Below, one piece after another: positions 53,581 to 64,000 of a DNA stretch of 64,000 nt. This DNA comes from Ditylenchus dipsaci (taxonomy: Eukaryota > Nematoda > Chromadorea > Rhabditida > Anguinidae): assembly GCA_004194705.1 (NCBI GenBank), contig SADC01000841.1:248001-312000 (forward strand), read 5' to 3'. The notes beneath the pieces are model-generated. The model had not been told where the DNA came from and did not search any database. It was given only the letters and a program-made list of their open reading frames with translations. The first letter of the stretch is position 1, and every line of letters begins with the position of its first letter. Both the position numbers and the translations under genes were made by a program.

Positions 53581-53582
53581 TA

Positions 53583-54322
53583 GACGTTGCTTGGTATAAA
53601 CTGTTTTGTTTATGTTTTCTGCAAATTATGATTCGTTATTTGAACTTAGCGTAAAAATTGAATTTAGAGCATTGCCTCTAGAAAAATCGCAATAACGCAT
53701 TTTTTTAATAATATTTGAAAAAAACGCTAAGAGTTATGTAACATACTGGTAAAGAAACGTTTTAAAGCTGTTTTTCAGCCGCTAAAAGAAAGGGGAAAAG
53801 CCATTTGGGTTTAAAAAAGTGGGCGCTACTCGTTTTCAACAACCACCCTCCTTCAATTAAAGCTACTCGGTTTTCAAAACCCCCCCTCCCCAATAATATT
53901 TCAGTTACCCAAAAACCATACTTTTTTTTTGAAAGATGCTGAAATTGGGGGGGGGGATGGGGGATTGGTTCATAAAACCGAGTAGCGCCAAAAAAAGGCT
54001 TCATTGGCGAAGTGCTTAAGCGTTTGTGTTTTTCGGCCCGAAATCGTGTGCAGATTCGATCTCACGTGGTGGCACGCCCTTTTTTGGGCGTGTTTGGCTA
54101 GTTTTAGAGGTAATTAGACTTTTTTGATGCCAGAATCGGAATCAACGACCCAAATTACCCTAGAACTGGTCAAACAAGCCAGGAAAAAGAAGTGCACGTT
54201 GAGTACATCTAGTAGTTTGCGAAGTTTATTGTGTAGACAGCCATATCGAACTGCCTAGATACAATTGTTCAGTCCCTGAATCACAATCTAAAATATCATA
54301 TTCAGCTTGCAGTATCATCAAA
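53583..54322. other. Intergenic region upstream of POLR3A
   Basis: AT-rich. Around 53850-53990 inverted pieces GGCGCTACTCGTTTTC / AAAACCGAGTAGCGCC and C- and G-runs suggest another small foldback. The last 300 bases should contain the POLR3A promoter and 5' UTR; I see no definite element. Confidence 0.45.
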
Positions 54323-57300
54323 ATGGGCAAAGATCAATATAGAGAAGCAGATTATTCAAGAAAAATGTACGTTTATGGCAAAAGTTTATTAAAACTTAGC
54401 TATTGTTTCAGTGCGGGTGTAAAATTTAACACGGGAAGTGCGGAGATGATCAGGCAAGTCTCTCAGGTTCAAGTCTTCAATAACAAGGTATATACAGCTT
54501 TGTTGAACTTTTGCCAAGTCACACACGCCCTTTTCCAGTTATATGATGAAAGTGCGGGCAAGTGGTCTCCAGCAATTTTCGGTCCATTGGATGCTCGTCT
54601 AGGCACTGTTCAGAAATCTCTCAACTGTGAAACGTGTGGATTGAATCAGACAGACTGTGTTGGACACTTCGGCTTCATTGATCTAGAATATCCAGTATTT
54701 CATGTGGGCTTCTTCCGGCTGGTCATTCAATTGCTTCAATGCATTTGCAAGGTCCCTTATAAGATATTTTTTGCCTAAAAATTCTAAAATGGAAAATTTG
54801 TAGGGCTGTAGCAACACACTTATCAGCGCAGACCAGAAAGAAACGTTTATGCGTCAAGTTCAGAATCCCAACCTTGACTATCTCAGGTGCTTCAATAGAC
54901 ACAGTTTCTTTTTTGATGTATTGATTTAAGGCGCAAAGCACTTCACAAGAAGATCGTGGAAACCAGTAAGAAGATATCCCACTGCAACCACTGCGGATTT
55001 ACTAATGGTTTACATTCCATATTCTGATTCAGCTCAATGCACAACCGTTTCTTTCAGGAGTTGTGAAGAAGGCAGTCGGAGCATTCCTAAAAATAGCACA
55101 TGGTGAGCCAGTCCAGGAAAGCAATGCTCATGAATTCGAAAACGCGAGAAGGGATCATAAAGAGCTGAATAACCAACTGAACAGTGCAAGCTCAAAATTT
55201 AACTTGCTGGATCCTATCAAAGTCGTCAACATTTTACGACGAATAGTGGACTCTGTATTTTTTTGCCACATGGCTAATTTTGTAGCGGTTAATTCGTTGT
55301 ACATTCAGGATGTTCCTCTGTTGATGGTTGGAGCAGACAAAGCCAAGCAACCGGCAGATTTAATCACAACACGTATTCCAGTACCTCCAGTCTGCATGTA
55401 ATTATCACGCTACTCGAGATTTTGTTAGTTTTGAGATTCAAATTTATTCAGTCGTCCATCAGTCATAAGTGAAGTAAAATCAGGAACCAACGAAGATGAT
55501 CTTACAATGAAGCTAACCGAGATTATGATGCTGAACGATATCCTCAAGAAGTACAAACGTGAAGGAGCGCCAATGAAAACAATTGCGGAGACATGGCACC
55601 AGCTTCAGGTAACCCATTTTTTTAACTTTGGTTAGAGAACTTTGACTATTTTCATTTTTCAGATAGTGTGCGCGCTGTACATAAACAGTGAATACACCAG
55701 TGGTTTGCCAGCAGACAAACAGCCAAAGAAAGTTCTGCGCTCCTTCGCTCAACGTCTCAAGGGAAAACAAGGTTATAAAACGGAACAAATGAGTTTATTG
55801 GTCATCATGAGTATCTAAATTTTGAGGTCGTTTCCGTGGAATTTGTCTGGAAAGCGAGTAGACTTCAGTGGAAGAACGGTCATATCTCCTGATCCAAATC
55901 TTAAAATTGATCAAGTAACTTTTCCCAGCAACTATTTTGATGAACACATATGTCTTTTCTCAGGTCGGAATCCCTGTGCTAGTTGCTAAAATATTGACGT
56001 TTCCGGAAGTTGTGAATGAAGCAAACATTGAGCGAATGCGTAAACTGGTCATCAATGGGGAATTGGTTCATCCTGGTGCAAACCACATTTTGGAGTCTCA
56101 CACGGGGAACCGAAAATTTTACGGTAGCTTTTCTGTTTGAGGCAAACTTGTGTGAACGTTTCTGAGTTAAAATTTAGGTACGGAAATCGTGCACTTATTG
56201 CCAAGAATATTCAGCCAGGGGACATTGTGGAGCGTCATATGGACGATAACGACATAGTTCTATTCAACAGACAGCCTTCTCTTCACAAGATTTCCATCAT
56301 GGCCCATCGTGTCAAGGTGATGCCTCACAGAACTTTCCGGTTAGTCAGTAGCGTTCATATCCCTAAATTTAACTTATACATATTTAGATTCAACGAATGT
56401 GCTTGCACCCCTTACAACGCTGACTTTGACGGAGACGAAATGAACAGTATGTCTTTCTAATTTATCCGTTCAAAAAACTTATGGTAACTGGATCAATTGA
56501 CCTTACGTTTTAGTTCACTTTCCACAAACTTATGAAGCCAAGGCAGAAGCGTAAGTTTTTCTTCATAATTATTTTATTCCAAAACTATATCTAACCTTTT
56601 AGAGCTCTGTTGATGGGACTTAAATCAAATATGATCACGCCGAGATCCGGAGAGGTAATTTTATATGTGGGGATCCATTTGCACCTAAAATTGAATTTTA
56701 AGCCACTTGTCGCAGCTATTCAAGATTTTATTACGGGAGGTTACTTGATGACCCATAAAGATACCTTTATGACTAGGAGTGAATTTCACCGATGTGCATC
56801 TTCCTTAATTGATCTCACAGCCAATGTCCAGTCAAGAATTCGAATCCCTCCGCCAGTCATTATCAAGCCAGTGCAGTTGTGGACGGGAAAACAGGTAAGA
56901 CACTTTCAATCTGCAAATTCTTGTCTAATCTAAGTCTATTCAGCTGGTAGAGCTGATCATTGCTCCTGATGTCAACTCGCCCATTCGACTAAATCTTTCG
57001 ACAAAGAATAAGAGTCATAACAAGATAGAGAGTGAATTCACAGCCAGCGTAATTCAATGCATTCAAGCGAAATCTTCGTGACTTTGTCAATTTTAGGATA
57101 CATACATAAATATTAGGAACAATCAGTTGTTATCAGGTAAACCTCTTTTAAAGGGCCACCGGCAACGGTTGTGTCCGCCCATTCAAAAAATTTCTTAATC
57201 ATTGAACTTTTGTACGGATTTATACCTAAAATAAAATCTTTGGCCTTGTTTTGCTAGAAACCAACTTAAAAATCCCTTCAGAAGTTCAATGATTAGGCGA

Positions 57301-60300
57301 AATTTTTTAATTGGCTGGGGACAATCAAAACGCGTGGCCATGGCCCTTTAAATATACTTTGCCGATTAAACATACTTTTCTTGATTTCAGGCGTCTTGGA
57401 TAAAACATTGTTAGGCTCAGGTAGCAAAACAACCATTTTCTACACTCTACTGCGTGACTTTGGAGAAGACAGTGCAATTGAGGCGATGTGGCGTTTAGCT
57501 CGGATAGCTCCTCAGTTCCTAGCAAAACATGGGTTTTCGATTGGTAAGTTAATTTAGCTTAAGTTTATTTATTTATGTTGCATTATTAACTGGGTTAAGG
57601 CATTGGAGACGTCAAACCGGGACCAAAGCTACTCGCTGAGAAGCACATTCTTCTATCAAATGGTTATAGCGCGTGTGAACAATTTATTGGTACGTTTGCA
57701 AACTTTACTGAAATTTGGGACTGTGTGAGCAGTTATGCAAATTTTTGGCCTTGATGCGGTGGTTACAATGGAGGTGTGAAGTCGAAGTGTGAAGTCTTTG
57801 ACTAGCCAGAGCTAGCTCATTTTGATTCGAAAATATGGGATCAAAACTCCCAACTTCTGCTTTGTGGGTCCTTTGGTGCAGGATAAATATACCCAAAGAC
57901 AAAATACTCAATTACAAAACACCCAAAGTACAAAATACTAAATAATAGAAATTCCCAAAGTACAAAATACTCAAAGACAGAATATATCTTGTGATATTCG
58001 TGTTCTCCGTGAGAAAATACTCCAGGATGAACCATCGTTACACTCAGTCGTTCTCGTGTTAAGGGGTAAATTCGATTTGAGCCATTTTTTGAACATTCGA
58101 AATTTTCGAATAATTGAGGGGTATAACTGATTTGGTTTGCTAAAACCTGAAATATGCCACGAAGAACATTATTTCTGCTACAAAAACGGGATGCCACGAA
58201 AAACCTGAAATGTGCCACAAAACCCGTCAAAAAGACTGAAATATGACACGAAAAATCTGAAATATGCCACGAAAAAACTGAAAAATGGGACGATTCGAAA
58301 AAATTCGAAAAAAACTGCTGGTTCGCGCCTTAACGCACGGGCATGCCCTTTAAATACTTAAATATTTACACTTCAAGTTGTATTTACACAAGAAAGTTAC
58401 GAAGTTGAGGTGGCGTTCAGACAAAATTTATGTACTAATCGAAAGCTTATTGGTTGCCTATTATTGCCCCGCTTGCTGATTTTCCTCCGACCAGTCAACG
58501 TTGAGAATGAGTATGACAACGTTGAGAATGAGAAATGAGATATTTTTTGTATAGAATATCTCAAAAAATCCAAAAAGATAAAATTAAAATTTCAAACTAA
58601 ACAATCTAATTAATATTTTTGCAAAATAATAGGGGCAAACCTTTTTTGCAGCTGATTTACGTCTTTTTGCAGCTAATTTACTTTTCTGTCCAAGAACAAC
58701 CAAATTTTGCCATATTTTGCAAGAATTCAAATTTTTTAGTCAGGAAATAACTTGGACACCTCATAATCCCACCCCGAATGGCCAGAAGCCCCTAAAAGTT
58801 GGTTTATGGGGGTTTACTAAAGGGGTAAACTTTTTGCGAAAATTCGACTGAGCGGATAAGAATTCCGGTCCGATCGGCTGAATCGCTCATGATTCCAGGT
58901 TTATGGTGGTTCGGAGTACTGTAGGGTGGAATTCTGATCCGCTCAATCGAATTTTCGCAAAAAGTTTACCCCTCTTTAGTAAACCCAAAAAACCGACTTT
59001 CAGGGGCTTCTGGCCATTCCGGGGTGGGATTCTGAGGGATCCAAGTTATTTCCTGACTAAAAATTTGAATTCTTGCAAATTATGGCAAAATTTGATTGTT
59101 CTTGGACAGAAAAGTAAATTAGCTGCAAAAAAACGTGAATCATCTGCAAAAAGACGTAAATCAGCTGCAAAAGACGTGAATTAGCTGCAAAAAGACGTCT
59201 ATCAGCTGCAAAAAAAAAGTTTGCCCAAATAAAAGTACAAAAATTGAATCCGACGGTCTGCTGAGTCGAATGCAAAAAACCGTTTGTCAAGATCGCGTCA
59301 GGACAAGAAGTTATGACCGTTTGAAAATAGGGGAATTTCTTGGCCCACCCTGTATACACAGCATATAATATGGGCGGGGGTTTATTCAACAGACGGAAAA
59401 TTCAAAAAGCATATTATTCAACAGTGGATAATTCAACAGCCGGATTATTCAAAAAGTGGATAATTCAACAGAGTAATTTTCCACAGTCGGATTATTCAAA
59501 AACCGGATAATTCAACAGTCGGAGTTTTCGTCAATAATTGTTTTAATCCACTTTTTGACAACGTATCGAGCTGATTTTTTTCTGGATCAGTTCCTCTTGG
59601 CTATTTCTATTGATCCTGAAAAAAATCAGCTCGATAAGTTGTCAAAAAGTGGCTTAAAACAATTATTGACGAAAACTCCGACTGTTGAATAATCCACCAT
59701 TGAATTATCCGGTCTTTGAATAATCCGACTGTGGAGAATTACTCTGTTGAATTATCCGAATTATTTTTGAATATTTCGGCTGCTGAATTATCCACTGTTG
59801 AATTATATGCTTTTTGAATTTCCGTCTGTTGAATGAACACCCCGCTATAATATGCACCATAGAAATCATCAAGCAGAAAACGTAAAATAAGTCTTAAACC
59901 CTTAAACAATATGCATATTGGGTATTTTGTCCTTATGTATTCTTTCTTTGTGTATTTTGTCTGTTGGTATTTTGATCCTCCACCGGTTCCTTTACATGGA
60001 AATACAGGGTGGTCCAAGAAATTCCCTGGATTTGAAATGGTCATAACTTTTTTCTAGGGCGTTTTTCGAATTTCTGTAAACGCCAAAATGTTTATCTTGA
60101 CGGGGATTTTTGTTTTTCGGAAAAAAAAATTTTCGAAAATTTTGACTTTTTTGCCTTGGTCCCCACTATGGTCCATTTCTTGGACCACCCTGTATATAGG
60201 TGTGTCCGCAGTTTCCTGCTTGACACGCTTGTTGTCTTAAAAAAACCATACTTGTTGATGCAAATGAAAATTTGGCAAATTCAAATGCGCGCTGGACACT

Positions 60301-63300
60301 TCTCTTTCGTCTCGCACTTTACTCTTTGGAGTTATTTTGAGCGACTTAAAAGAGTATAGTGAGAGACAAAAGATAAATGTCCCGCGCGCATTTGAACTTG
60401 ACAAATTCTCATTTGCATCAACAAGTATGGTCCTAATTTTTTTATTGAAGAATTGTGGGATTGATGTGAAAACTCCTACTTCTTCCAGCTTCTAAATCTT
60501 TTATTTTCTAAATTCCTATAATTTCAGCTGACAAAAAATGTGGAAAGCTAAAAGCACGTCCTGGTTGCTCAGACTCCGAAACGCTGGAGTCACTGATTTT
60601 GGGAGAACTCTCTATGATTCGAGATCACGCTGTAATTTTTTCATTAGGATTTTGCCGTTCTGTTTGACTCTTTAATTTTAGGGAAAAGCCTGTTTGCACA
60701 ATTTACCGAAGCAAAATGCACCTCTCATCATGGCCGTCTGTGGTTCGAAGGGTTCATTTATCAACATTTCGCAAATGATCGCATGCGTGGGACAGCAAGC
60801 CATTTCTGGAAAGAGACCGCCGGATGGATTTGAGGTATGCAGTTTTTGTATGTCGTGTTAAGGTTCTAAACTTTTAATCGCAGAATCGTTCTTTGCCGCA
60901 CTTTGAGGAAAATGACAAGACACCGCATGCTAAAGGATTTGTCGAAAACTCTTTTTATTCTGGCCTCACCCAACTGGTAATTTCTTCGTTATTATTCGTA
61001 AACTCTTCCAATGCATTATCTGTTTAGAATTCTTCTTCCACACAATGGCGGGTCGTGAAGGCTTGGTGGATACAGCTGTGAAAACCGCAGAAACAGGATA
61101 TATGCAAAGGAGACTAGTAAAGTGCTTGGAAGATTTGGCAGTCAATTACGATGGTACTGTAAGGACAAGTGCTGGTGAGATCGTTCAGTTCACGTTTGGA
61201 GAAGACGGTCTTGATCCAGCATTTATGGAAGGCAATGATGGAGCTATTGTGAATTTCAATCATATTTTGGTGTGTTTTTCAATTTGGAATTCTCCACCTC
61301 TCATCATGATTAATTTTCTCAGGGACATGCGCGGAATACTTCAGACAGGTTTTTCATTGATACTGACCTGTAATTGTAGTAACTTCAACCTTATATTTTT
61401 CAGGGAACCTCAAGTAGCTACAACAAACGAGCTGATTGAATATATGAATGATGTAGTGGTCAGAAAGCTAACGAAGATGCCTCCGAAGTTCGGTCGAGAC
61501 ATGGAGGAATTCCTGCGTCATGACGTTGCTAATCTCAAGCCCTACTACGATCTTCCCAGTCAATGTGAGAAACATTGTGGGAAGTCAGTAGAACAATTTC
61601 GATTTTTCCCACCTCCATATAATTTTGTGTTTCAGGAAAGTGCTGGCTCGTGCCAAATGTTCTGCTTGTGATGGCGCACGCACAGCTAGGTTATGCTCGA
61701 AAAAATCTTTGCATTTTCACTCAACTTTGAAGCAAATATTTATTTTTTAGAGAGTCCTTGATCCGCGCGAACTGCTTGAGGTGAGTTGAAAGCTCAGTTT
61801 TTTATTCATTCAAATATAAATTTAGCTTCTCACAAATCTCTGCCTTCGTTGACATGTGCGCCCTCAAGGTGAAAAGAGCCATAGTTGAGCCGGGCACTGC
61901 TGTTGGAGCCATTGCAGCCACGTCAATTGGTATACTTTGAGTCTCAGTTTTCTGTAATCCTATACTTTATAATTTGAGGTGAGCCTTCCACTCAGATGAC
62001 CTTGAAGACCTTCCACTTTGCTGGTGTAGCATCCATGAACATTACGCAAGGAGTGCCTCGTATCAAAGAAGTGATCAACGCCGTGAAGAATATATCTACT
62101 CCTGTGATTACTGTTGCTTTATCTAACAGGTTATTATTATTTTTCATGTTTTCTTTACGGTTCTATTTTGCCATTATTTCAGTCAAGACGAAAAGTTGGG
62201 TAGACGTGTCAAAGCAAGACTTGAAAAGACTACTTTGGGTTTATTTATATTGTTTTGAAAGAATATCTAAGTGTAGGTTTTAGGAGAGATTTCGGACTTT
62301 GTGGAGCAAGTTTTCTTACAAGATGGTATGTTCTGTGCTAGCCGATGTACTCAGTTTATGAATTTTTCCAGACATTTTCGTGGTTGTGAAACTGAACTCT
62401 AAGCGGATCAGGTTGTTGCAATTAGAGATCACTCTCAATTCTGTTATAGGTTAATTGTTTTACGTTTCGCAAATCAAATAAAACTTGGTTTCTAGAGTCG
62501 ATATGTTCCGCCAAGCTTCCGGTTTCTGTCAAGCAATTCCAGATATCGACCATTGGTAACACTATTCTTGTCATCAAACCTCCGGAATCAGACAAGTGCT
62601 CAACTACCATGGCAATGCACTACTTGAAGCAGTATCTTCCAAATGTGGCGATCAAAGGTTGTTACTTTATTGTTTCCTATTTATCTCTTATATTTTGAGG
62701 TCTTCAAAACGTGAACAGATGCGTTATTCACGCCGTAAGATCTTTGAATTTTGTTAATTGTTCAATTGTTATTTGCTTAATATTCTTTTGTAGGATGAGA
62801 AAACAGGAAAATCTTTTACCTTGTTAGTTGATGGTACTAATTTCAAAGAAGTCCTTGCCACTGGGGAGATAGATGGCTGCAAGACCAATTTCAACAACGC
62901 TTCCGTGGTTTCTGAGGTTTGTTTGGTCCTTTATCAAATTATTGCTGTAAATAAAAATTTTATTTAGGTTCTCGGCATTGAGGCAGCAAGAAGCTCAGTG
63001 AGTTCAATTTTCGAGCCATATGTTTCGCTTCAGCTAACTAATTTTTTAGATTATCAATGAAATACTGTCGACAATGAAGAATCACAGCATTGATTTAGAC
63101 AGGAGACACGTCATGCTCTTGGCAGACCTAATGACTTACAGGTAGCTCTATTAAAACTGCTTCTACTTTTAGAATTACTTCATTTTTAGAGGTGAAGTAC
63201 TCGGAATCACTCGCAACGGCCTGGTCAAAATGAAAGAATCTGTTTTACTGTTGGCATCTTTTGAGAGAACTACCGACCATTGTATGTTTTCTCTAATACT

Positions 63301-63628
63301 GCTTAGATGTCTTATGACCTTATTTAGTGTACGAGGCTGCCTTCTTCGGACAAAAGGATAATATTGTGGGCGTCAGCGAATGTATCATATTAGGAACTCC
63401 TATGTTGATTGGTGAGTTCTATGTTGTCAGAGTAGGCCATAAATATATCGTCATTTCAGGCACTGGGATGTTTAACTGTAAGCTTTGCATTTGCGTCTGA
63501 CTTTACCTCTTCAGCACCGCCTTTAATTCAGGTTACAAAAGCAAACTGCCGCAAAGCCGAAAGAGCCGCAAGAAACAGCAGAGAAGAAAGCTATATTTGA
63601 GAATCCAGCATTGAATCTTGTGGTCTAA
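54323..63628 (+). CDS. POLR3A: DNA-directed RNA polymerase III largest subunit (RPC1/POLR3A), complete
   Basis: Catalytic subunit of the nuclear polymerase making tRNA, 5S and U6 RNA. About 37 exons, e.g. 54323-54366, 54412-54487, 54539-54751, 55060-55254, 55309-55397, 55453-55608, 55663-55771, 55964-56123, 56178-56339, 56388-56446, 56703-56894, 57391-57543, 57600-57689, 60528-60631, 60682-60834, 61028-61269, 61404-61583, 61979-62129, 62496-62657, 62794-62916, 63050-63141, 63190-63281, 63328-63411, 63532-63628. Features in order: clamp zinc site ([20 protein letters not shown]), second zinc site (HCNHCG), [19 protein letters not shown], catalytic [10 protein letters not shown] (exon 56388-56446), [32 protein letters not shown] (bridge helix region), [20 protein letters not shown] (trigger loop), [20 protein letters not shown]. 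Ends [12 protein letters not shown]. Single-base deletions near 55840, 56115, 60970 and 63475 break the frame; all lie in homopolymers. Confidence 0.96.
58633..59226. mobile_element. 594-base foldback element
   Basis: Ends GGGCAAAC and GTTTGCCC, then GCAGCTGATTTACGTC iterons, then arms of about 220 bases that pair almost completely (CCAAGAACAACCAAATTTTG; AATAACTTGGA; CCCGAATGGCCAGAAGC; GTAAACTTTTTGCGAAAATT), centred near 58900. Non-coding. Confidence 0.85.
59373..59844. mobile_element. 472-base foldback element with 9-base duplication
   Basis: Ends GGCGGGGGTTTATTCAACAG and complement CTGTTGAATGAACACCCCGC; exact flanking 9-base repeat TATAATATG (59364-59372, 59845-59853). Arms carry iterated GATTATTCAA / GGATAATTCAACAG, then an inner stem GACGAAAACTCCGACTG / CAATAATTGTTTTAA around TCGAGCTGATTTTTTTC. 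A 9-base duplication fits Mutator-like (MULE) elements. Confidence 0.88.
60005..60192. mobile_element. TA-flanked miniature element, 188 bases
   Basis: Termini CAGGGTGGTCCAAGAAATTC and complement ATTTCTTGGACCACCCTG with TA on both sides (60003-60004, 60193-60194). A lone related right end (TTTCTTGGCCCACCCTG then TA) lies at 59336-59352. Interior CTTGACGGGGAT and GCCTTGGTCCCCAC blocks are shared with 11385-11745. Tc1/mariner-type target. Confidence 0.85.
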
Positions 63629-64000
63629 AATCAAATTATTGTGCCAGATGTGTTGTTTGTTGAGTTTGTCTGTTGTTGAAATAAATTTTTATTAGAGGCT
63701 CTTAACCGTGTATCTGATTTTTAATGAGGTTAGTGACCGGCCATAGGAAGTCGTGTCCGAACTAATAGTCGTGGCTATATTTTCCTTATTCGTTAAAAGG
63801 GTCGTATGCATGTAAATCTTTCGTTAGCAATGTGTGTTTTGCATGAGTAATGTTTACAGTATTGTTTACAGTGAATCCAAGCTAGTCCACCCTGTATTGT
63901 TCTGTGAAACGTCGAACTAATTTTTTGATATTTTGTTGTAATTTTTCGTTTATGCCTCCCTTCAAGTTTAGCTCTTATTATTTTCCTCGATCGTGGGTGT
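63629..64000. other. POLR3A 3' UTR and downstream
   Basis: An AATAAA polyadenylation signal stands at 63680-63685, 52 bases after the stop, followed by a T-rich stretch. Nothing else definable to the window end; CTAGTCCACCCTGTA near 63885 resembles the terminal CCACCCTGTA of the TA-flanked family at 60005. Confidence 0.6.

Larger units (their letters stand above)
57875..59984. mobile_element. Outer element in POLR3A intron, CAAAATAC iterated arms
   Basis: Left end GGTGCAGGATAAATA then iterated CCCAAAGACAAAATACTC (57886-57990); right end complement (GTATTTTGTCTGTTGGTATT..ATCCTCCACC). Flanked by GGTCCTTT and GGTTCCTTT, a possible duplication with one extra base. Contains two further foldbacks (58633-59226, 59373-59844) and a lone TTAA-type end (58313-58350). 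Confidence 0.65.

Noticed and set aside
57867..59993. Certain target duplication GGTCCTTT / GGTTCCTTT
   Set aside because: The copies differ by one inserted base, so I did not treat them as proof of element boundaries.

Overview
This is a repeat-rich window from an animal nuclear genome, most likely an invertebrate (protostome-like). Three conserved eukaryotic genes are readable exon by exon: alpha-spectrin, an MKK7/hemipterous-type MAP kinase kinase, and the largest subunit of RNA polymerase III. All have GT..AG introns, many only about 45-60 bases long. There is no bacterial gene organisation, rRNA or CRISPR array. The species cannot be named from the sequence alone.

Layout. 452-13862 (+): the 3' two thirds of an alpha-spectrin gene, from mid spectrin repeats to the C-terminal calmodulin-like EF hands; the 5' end lies outside the window. 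14000-24380: gene-poor ground with a foldback element, a decayed LINE on the minus strand, a long-TIR DNA transposon with an 8-base target duplication, and two unrecognised minus-strand open frames. 24388-40052 (-): the MKK7-like gene, split by two transposon-filled introns of about 9.7 kb and 4.2 kb; the larger holds DNA transposons nested four deep, including a hAT element with its transposase. 40135-53600: almost only mobile DNA (a PIF/Harbinger element with transposase, several elements whose arms are tandem short repeats, a mariner remnant, pogo/Tigger-type elements). 54323-63628 (+): a complete POLR3A/RPC1 gene of about 37 exons with one 2.8-kb transposon-filled intron.

The host genes are unrelated housekeeping or signalling genes: membrane skeleton, JNK-pathway kinase, and Pol III transcription of tRNA and 5S. 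The coherent biology lies in the mobile elements. At least five termini classes recur: TA-flanked pogo-type CAGTC ends, hAT-type TAGGGTTGTC ends with 8-base duplications, a long-TIR GGCTCACC family with 8-base duplications, TTAA-flanked ends, and GGCYTGTTCAC ends. Many carry arms built from short tandem motifs, and different termini classes enclose the same foldback core, which suggests modular exchange of transposon ends.

The conserved genes contain about fifteen apparent single-base indels, nearly all in homopolymer runs. These look like consensus errors of an uncorrected long-read assembly rather than true pseudogenisation, and they will break automatic gene models.
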